This document shows, piece by piece, positions 20,024-25,710 of a DNA stretch of 25,710 nt. The stretch comes from Ciborinia camelliae. Lineage: Eukaryota; Ascomycota; Leotiomycetes; Helotiales; Sclerotiniaceae. The DNA is taken from positions 209,727-235,436 of the forward strand of contig JANPYM010000013.1 of assembly GCA_025890175.1 (NCBI GenBank), read 5' to 3'. Every line of letters begins with the position of its first letter. The first letter of the stretch is position 1. The translations under genes and the position numbers were made by a program. The notes below the pieces were generated by a model, which had not been told where the DNA came from, ran no database searches, and was given only the letters and a program-made list of their open reading frames with translations.

Positions 20024-20110
20024 ATGAGATCCACAACTCTTTCAACTTTTGCTTTTGCTTTTGCTTTCACAATATACTACTTTCACTCACCTAACCGAAT
20101 ATCTAACTAA
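20024..20110 (+). other. Tiny ORF with secretion-signal-like N-terminus
   Basis: A pyrimidine/CA-rich leader like those of fungal mRNAs precedes ATG 20024 (AAACTATGAG). The 28-residue frame starts MRSTTLSTFAFAFAF, like a signal peptide, with the Phe-Ala part coming from a TTTTGC hexanucleotide repeat. It stops at 20110 with no convincing splice donor to extend it. It is probably chance or the remains of a secreted-protein gene. Confidence 0.15.
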
Positions 20111-20123
20111 GTACACCTATCTT

Positions 20124-20405
20124 TCAAATGTTACCTTCAAAGAACTTCCTTGATACGACATTGTATGAGCCAAGCAAAAGTACAACACTCAATAGTACAA
20201 CAAATGGTACATCTAGTTTTCGAGGCTTATGGTACAAAGTACTTTCCTTTTGAGCTGGTCGTTGAGTTGTTGAATCGCCAAGGACGCAATCTTCGATAAT
20301 AGATCTCTGGCGTCTTAATATGAAGGCCAAGAGAAAAGTAACCGTCGGTATTGCATTGTACGGGAAGGACAACGGATTGAGGGACGCCTTGTATACCCTT
20401 GCCAA
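20124..20405 (-). other. Possible membrane-protein fragment
   Basis: A 93-residue frame has two hydrophobic helices: YNAIPTVTFLLAFILRR (about 16-32) and DVPFVVLLSVVLLLGSYNVV (about 65-84). It continues open upstream of 20405 for about 25 residues (IERPFRDNIVGSVFDVRFYD) until two adjacent TGA codons. There is no ATG start in frame near 20405. It may be the 3' exon of a small membrane protein or a pseudogene piece. I do not recognise the family. Confidence 0.25.
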
Positions 20406-20819
20406 GCCTTTCCTGTCATAAAACCGGACATCAAAGACGGAGCCGACGATATTATCACGAAAAGGTCTCTCTATCTGTAGATGGAATCATCAAGTCACGA
20501 TACACCAACCTTTATCTGAACTTCTTACAAAATGTTCAATCCATCTTCCTGGCAACCGGTTTTCAACGTTACTTTTTCAACGGTACCGAGGACATCTAGA
20601 CCTCTCCAAATAAATGATGGAACCATACGGAGGAATTCTTTACATTAGATATTTATGCCGGGAAGATCGTGTCTGTGTAAGGTAAGAGAAGGAACAAGGA
20701 ACTTGGAACGGTCAAAAAGTTGGGGGTTACCGAAATGTTGCATTGTCCAAGAGAGACAAGGAACCTTTCATGCATGATGTGCATACGATAGAATTCTAGC
20801 CCTTTTGACCTCCGCCGCC

Positions 20820-21313
20820 ATGTCCGAAAATGCTCTCCAAGCCCAGGTCACCCGAAGAAGAAAATCCATTGATGATCATTTTCCTCCATCGGTCTTTGAA
20901 GGAGTCACAGGTCCTTCAGAATGCCGTGAAATCATCACTAGTTACTACCGAGCTTACTTGTCAGAGCTTGTACTCTAGGAGAAAAGATGGAAATGTTGTG
21001 GCCCGATGGACATGAAACAATTATCTTATATCCATTGAACAACCCTTCATAGGGCAGACAGCCTGACAGGGTAGCGGAAGGCGTTCAGCAGCAATGTCAA
21101 ATTTTGATGATCGACATGTCTCAACACCTTCATCAATATATATTTAAAGTATCTCGCCTCTCAAATATCTCAACAAGTCGCTGGCTCACTTTGATAAATT
21201 TCGATTCTGCCAAGAGACCCTGCGCATGGAGCGCCTACATCGATTGTGAATTTGTGACATCAAGATCCCTCGTCTTTGGAACATTCTCGATCCTTCCTAT
21301 TCCGTTCAAATAA
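20820..21313 (+). other. Possible small two-exon gene or relic, unrecognised
   Basis: An ATG at 20820 in an excellent context (GCCGCCATGTCC) opens a 52-residue frame (MSENALQAQVTRRRKSIDDH at the start) that ends at 20978 and is protein-like in composition. A candidate intron 20970-21052 (GTACTC...CATAG, with a weak donor) would join it in frame to the open frame 21053-21313, giving 136 residues. No domain is recognised and the splice site is not consensus. The alternative is decayed coding DNA. Confidence 0.2.
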
Positions 21314-22178
21314 TAAAAGCAAACGGGTCCAACTCATCCACAACATTAGTGAGTTCCAGGTTTTCTCGAAAAATCGCTCAAATATAAGCCTCATCTGTTG
21401 TCACAACACCGGACCATCAAGGTCGAAATTCAAGAAACTCGGTTGTTGTCCATAGCCAGGTAAGTACATACTAGGTACCTACCTATCTATGTATATACAA
21501 TTGAGTACTTCTTCCACGGAAAGTAACAGGTACTTAATAATGATGTCCTGGGACTGTAAATCGCTTTTGGGCCATGATGGCATAATCCCAAGACCTGCAC
21601 GCACGTAGGTCGTAGGTCGTCGGTCATGTGAAGTAAAGTAAAATATCTATCACCAAACGATTCTCCGTTGATGCTTCTACGCTGCCAAGTAAACACCATT
21701 CCTAGGTACTTTTCCAGGACCAGTTACCTACCTACCTATCCCTTACTAGGTACGTGACATCTCCTTCACTCCAACTCCACTCCAGCTCCCTCAACACATC
21801 CATGGATATTCTTGCCAACCTGACGAGGCTTGGAGGCTTGGAGTCTTGAAGCCTGGGGATATCCATGTGATGTTGTTAAGGTTTGATCGCACGATATACG
21901 TAGGTAGGTAGGTAGATAGGTATCTACTTATACAATACCTACCTATCCATCCTTCGGTTCCGAAATCCCTTCCCCGCATTAGGTATTATGATGGGACGAC
22001 GGTTACGGTTAGATACCTACATGGATCCATCCATCCAATGGATCATCCAATGGATCCATGTATACTGGGATATACGAAGTATAGATCTCGAATGGGTTTA
22101 GCTGGAGTTTCTCATCACACCCGCATCCTTGAATACAATACGGCGGCGCCATACCGCTATACCGCCGATGGCGAGCGC
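21314..22178. other. Intergenic region without recognisable genes
   Basis: TACCTAGGTA/ACCTACCT microsatellites occur at about 21470-21490, 21718-21755 and 21895-21945, and ATCCATCC runs near 22023-22062. The minus-strand ORFs at 21487-21699 and 21791-21979 have no protein features. Confidence 0.55.
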
Positions 22179-22296
22179 ATGGATGGATGGATGGATGGAT
22201 GGATGGATGGATGGATGGATGGATGGATGGATGGATGGATGGATGGATGGATGGATGGATGGATGGATGGATGGATGGATGGATGGGTGGATGGAT
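22179..22296 (+). repeat. ATGG tetranucleotide array, about 28 copies
   Basis: An almost perfect ATGG run with one ATGGGTGG interruption near 22285. The frames read as Met-Asp-Gly-Trp repeats on one strand and Ile-His-Pro-Ser on the other, with no real protein around them. Confidence 0.95.
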
Positions 22297-22403
22297 GCAC
22301 GTACCATGGCGGGGTTGTTGATCATACTACACCATACCATACCCCACTAGCTGTAACATAGGTAGGTACTAGGTAGGTAGTAGAGTAGGTAGGTAGGTCG
22401 TGC

Positions 22404-22485
22404 TGTAGATTGTAGATTGTAGATTGTAGATTGTAGATTGTAGATTGTAGATTGTAGATTGTAGATTGTAGATTGTAGATTGTAG
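22404..22485 (+). repeat. 7-bp tandem array TGTAGAT, about 12 copies
   Basis: TGTAGAT repeats about 11.7 times without visible variation. It resembles a heptameric telomere-like repeat in length only; the unit is not the fungal TTAGGG type. ORFs 22322-22585 and 22369-22581 on the minus strand are its translations. Confidence 0.95.
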
Positions 22486-24478
22486 TGGAAAGGAAGATGT
22501 CATATGGAAATATGAGAATGACGAATAGAGAATAGAGAAATGAACTTGAGAGCTTACACATCCCAAACATAGCAATAGCAATCACTTATGAGATGAATTA
22601 GCTAGACAGACAACCTTTGACCATCCAACCCTTCACGAAATATCATGGTAACCGCACCCACCAACCTTTTCAAACACCACACCACGCGCCTTTTCTTCAT
22701 GACTTGACTTGACTCGTCAGCTTTTGTTCCGGTGCAATCATCGATGCTCGTGCGTACTTTATCTCTCTCCCTCCCTACCTAGGTAGGCAATCGTCACGTC
22801 GTTTCGTTTCGTGGGAAGAATGTCTCCTTCCTCAATATAGATACTGTATGTCCGGTTGGAGTTATTGTTATCTCGCAACCTCACTGCCTACCTACCTAGG
22901 CTTATTACTATTAGTATCATAGCCAGGTCCTGACGCTCATGGATGGCTTATCCGATAATTAGTGTCACTATATCTTGGGATTTTATATCGCTAGGCTAGG
23001 TAGGTATTTACTATTTAACCGATTTTCTTTTGGTGTTTTGGGGATGCTGGGTTACTGTAGGTATTCTTCCCATTCTTTAATTCTTCCCATTATTCTGAAC
23101 ATTCTGGACATTCTGGAGCAACGACATCTCAAGTCCCATTACATTATCCATCCATCCATCCATCCAATCCATCCAATCCATCATCCAATCTTGACATGAC
23201 AATCCCTCACATAGATATTATTCTTTCTTTGATTCCCGACTTTCCCATCGATTTTTCCCTTCTTCTTCTTCTTCTTCAAAAACAAAAACAAAAACAAAAA
23301 CAAAACAAGCTTTCTTCCCAGCGAAGAATCAAAACCGTACCTGCACGGGGCCGATTCTGCAGGAATTCATTTGGATTCCAATGCAGAAGAATCGAATCGC
23401 ATCGTATCGTACATAAAGTAAAGAGTCCTTCGAATAAGTTAGTATCCCCTTCTGCTAAATGGATGTATCTGTTATTCTTCATACCCGCCTAAGAGAAGTC
23501 GGAAGGAAGGAATACGAGCTGAGCGCGTTTCGAATCGAATATAATCTGGCCGTTCATATGGATGGATATTATGGATATTATCATGAGCGATCGATCCAGC
23601 GAGTCACTTAAATGAACGTTTCGGCTCGATATCTAGGTACCTACCTTCCTAGGTACCTAGGTAAGCTATAATACCTACCTACCTAGTTCTTATATTGCGT
23701 ACCTAGGTAGGTAGGTATCTATCTAATGGCCGTCTTGCGTATACCATTTCTTTTTATTTCATTTCATTTTTTCATCCGTACTTTTCTTTCTTTCTAAGCC
23801 CCGAGAGAGAGAGAGAGAGAGAGAAAGAAAAAAGATACCTAGGTACAATACAATACCATACCAAGAAGCGATCAACCGAATCGAATCGATCAAGGTACCT
23901 ACCTAGCTGGAAAACCCTCCCCCAATTTTTACGCCGCACGCATGTAAATAAATGTCGCAAGCAAATGTCGCCAGCCAGCCAGCCAAAACTTTTTCCTCTC
24001 CATTTATTCATTTATTCATTTATTCATCCAATCATCCATCCATCCATCCAATCAACGCCCCATATATCACGCAGTGAGGCATTTACGCCGTCCGCATTTC
24101 CCATCCCATCCATCCGGACGGACGGATAATGGCTGGCTGGCTGGCTACCCGCTTCGCTTCCCTCCCTTCCTATTACCTCATTACCTCATTACCTCATCCA
24201 TCCATCCATTCTTTTATTCTTCGCCAATCAATCATATCATCACAGTGCTTCGATCCTGTGTCCGAGATGTTGGTGCATAACGTTTGTGCATGTTTATGCA
24301 TGTTGATGTATAGGAGTCGCGTGCTAGAATGCTGTTTTTGGTAGTTGGTAGTTGATGGGTTTTGTGGAGGATTTACTATTATCTGCTCTTTTTTTTATGG
24401 TTGGATGGATGTTTATAGAGGAAGGTGTATAGGTGTATGTATGATGCAAATTTTGAAAGGAGGCTTGATGTATACCTA
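22486..24478. other. Gene-poor region with scattered microsatellites
   Basis: No credible gene is seen. This stretch holds dense TACCTAGGTA palindromes (22776-22788, 22885-22900, 23633-23720), an ATCC run (about 23150-23165), a CAAAAA hexanucleotide run (about 23277-23305), a GAGA run (about 23803-23823) and CCAT/GGCT runs (about 24028-24050 and 24130-24145). The ORF at 23196-23492 includes the CAAAAA repeat and is not convincing. Confidence 0.55.
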
Positions 24479-24480
24479 GT

Positions 24481-24615
24481 ATGTATATATGTATGTATAT
24501 ATGTATGTATATATGTATGTATATATGTATGTATATATGTATGTATATATGTATGTATATATGTATGTATATATGTATGTATATATGTATGTATATATGT
24601 ATGTATATATGTATA
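24481..24615 (+). repeat. 12-bp tandem array ATGTATGTATAT, about 11 copies
   Basis: Homogeneous dodecamer array. The length is a multiple of three, so three frames on one strand and others on the opposite strand remain open (Tyr-Val-Tyr-Met, Ile-Tyr-Val-Cys, Ile-His-Thr-Tyr). They overlap each other fully and are repeat artefacts. Confidence 0.95.
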
Positions 24616-25710
24616 TAAGTGAAAAGTTTTTACAACCATTTCTTAAGAAAAAGTTTTCTCGGTTCTCTTTATATTCATTCATTTATTTCTATATTGTTTT
24701 ACCTGGAGATCGATAAATAGATAGATAGATAGGTAGGTTACTATATCTATATCATATCCACCTCCCTCCCTCCCCCTCTTCCCTCCTCTCCTCCTCTCTT
24801 CCCTCCCTCATCATCATCAAGAACCTCCACTTCCTTATCTAAATATCTAAATATCTAAATAAATATCAAATATCTATCGATCAGCTAAATTCCACTCTAC
24901 CATATAATCCCTATCTCTCTATCTCTCTACCTCCCTCCTCCCTCAACCCTAACCCTTGCTTGCTTGCTTGCTTGTATCATTTTCTTTCTTTCTTTCTTTC
25001 TTTCGTGGGGGTTTGGGAATTGCTTTGTTAGATTGCCTACCTAGATGTATGTCTGTATGTATGTATATATACATGCATCTTTCTATGTTTACTTAACTGC
25101 TCTTTCTTTCTTTTTATTTCTTATATATATGTATGTATATATATATATATCTATCTATCTCTCTCTCTCTCTCTCTCCCTCTCCCTCCCTCTCTACCTCC
25201 CTCTCCCTAGGAGTTCCAATATACAATTGTACAATGTACATCTCATCTCATCTCATCTTATCTCAACATTCACTCCCCCCCCATTCATTCATTCATTCAT
25301 TCATTCAATAAATAATCCTCAGTCCCCGCCTTGCTTGTTACTATTACTGTTACTGTTACTGTTATTGTTACTTCTCGGCAAACTTGAAACATCAAAGAAA
25401 AAAGAAAAAGGAAAAGAATTGGGCTGGTTTTAAAGAGGGGAAAGATGGGATGGGAAAGATGGGAAAGATAAGTGGTGTGCAAATTGATGTTATAGTTACA
25501 GTTGGAGGTAGAGCTGGAGGTGGAGCTGGATTGTTTTTTGTTGTTTTCATCAATTGTTTTTCATTCATTCCATCACTCACTCACTCCCACCTACCCTCCT
25601 CCCTCCTCCCTCCTCCCTCCTCCCTCCTCCCTCCTCCCTACTCCCTACCTCCCTACCTCCCTACCTCCCTACCTCCCTACCTCCCTACCTCCCTCCCTCC
25701 CTACCTCCCT
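24616..25710. repeat. Gene-free microsatellite-rich end of the window
   Basis: This holds ATAG (about 24715-24732), TTGC (about 24956-24975), TTTC (about 24982-25004), TATA/CTCT (about 25126-25190), ATTC (about 25283-25308), CTCCTCC (about 25593-25635) and CTACCTCC (about 25640-25710) runs. No gene, RNA or transposon is recognised. Confidence 0.75.

Noticed and set aside
22038..22361. Met-Asp-Gly-Trp repeat ORFs
   Set aside because: They are a translation of an ATGG microsatellite, with counterparts open on both strands.
22404..22485. Telomere or interstitial telomere repeat
   Set aside because: The unit TGTAGAT is not the filamentous-fungal TTAGGG repeat. The CCCTAA strings near 15502 and 24950 are one or two units only.
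24379..24716. Overlapping Tyr/Met/Cys/Thr repeat ORFs on both strands
   Set aside because: All are readings of the same 12-bp array; overlapping open frames on both strands mark an artefact.
1..25710. tRNA, rRNA or transposon (reverse transcriptase, transposase, LTR) sequences
   Set aside because: I looked for tRNA box motifs, polymerase or transposase motifs and terminal repeats by eye and found none that stand up. A covariance-model and repeat-library scan would settle it.

Overview
The window looks like nuclear DNA of a filamentous ascomycete, probably a leotiomycete of the Helotiales type. This placing is an inference. It rests on short (about 50-85 nt) GT-AG introns inside genes, on a Zn2Cys6 regulator, an MFS permease, a HET-domain relic and a HAL4/SAT4-type kinase, and on the many TACCTAGGTA-type palindromic microsatellites. 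No bacterial operon, CRISPR array, rRNA or tRNA gene was seen.

Layout. Positions 1-2864 are gene-free and full of simple repeats, including a 15-bp minisatellite of about 22 units and long polypurine and polypyrimidine tracts. From about 2.9 to 10.7 kb four genes lie on the minus strand: an orphan nuclear-type protein (2865-4118); an intact seven-exon MFS permease of the allantoate/anion:cation symporter type (5088-6903), whose splice structure closes exactly; a Zn2Cys6 transcription factor that is now a pseudogene (7652-9182); and a D-glutamate cyclase/DUF1445 protein with a serine/arginine decapeptide repeat at its N-terminus (9557-10747). On the plus strand there follow a small unrecognised ORF (11725-12015) and a frameshifted remnant of a HET-domain heterokaryon-incompatibility gene (12152-12800). 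An 8-bp tandem array sits at about 13468-13648. A two-exon HAL4/SAT4-type serine/threonine kinase (15545-17777, minus) is the last confident gene. From 17.8 to 25.7 kb there are only microsatellites, low-complexity DNA and a few doubtful ORF fragments at 20.0-21.3 kb.

How the genes fit together. The permease and the dead Zn2Cys6 regulator are adjacent and point the same way, a common arrangement for a transporter and its local regulator; here the regulator is broken in several places while the transporter still reads as intact. The D-glutamate cyclase could belong to the same nitrogen/amino-acid theme, but nothing in the sequence proves a cluster. The kinase belongs to a family that regulates plasma-membrane transporters and need not be linked to the others. 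I see no convincing evidence of a wholly new system. The best leads are the two pseudogenes (regulator and HET), the RRSSSS repeat tail on the cyclase, the abrupt GC-rich block in kinase exon 2 and the unusual density and variety of tandem arrays.
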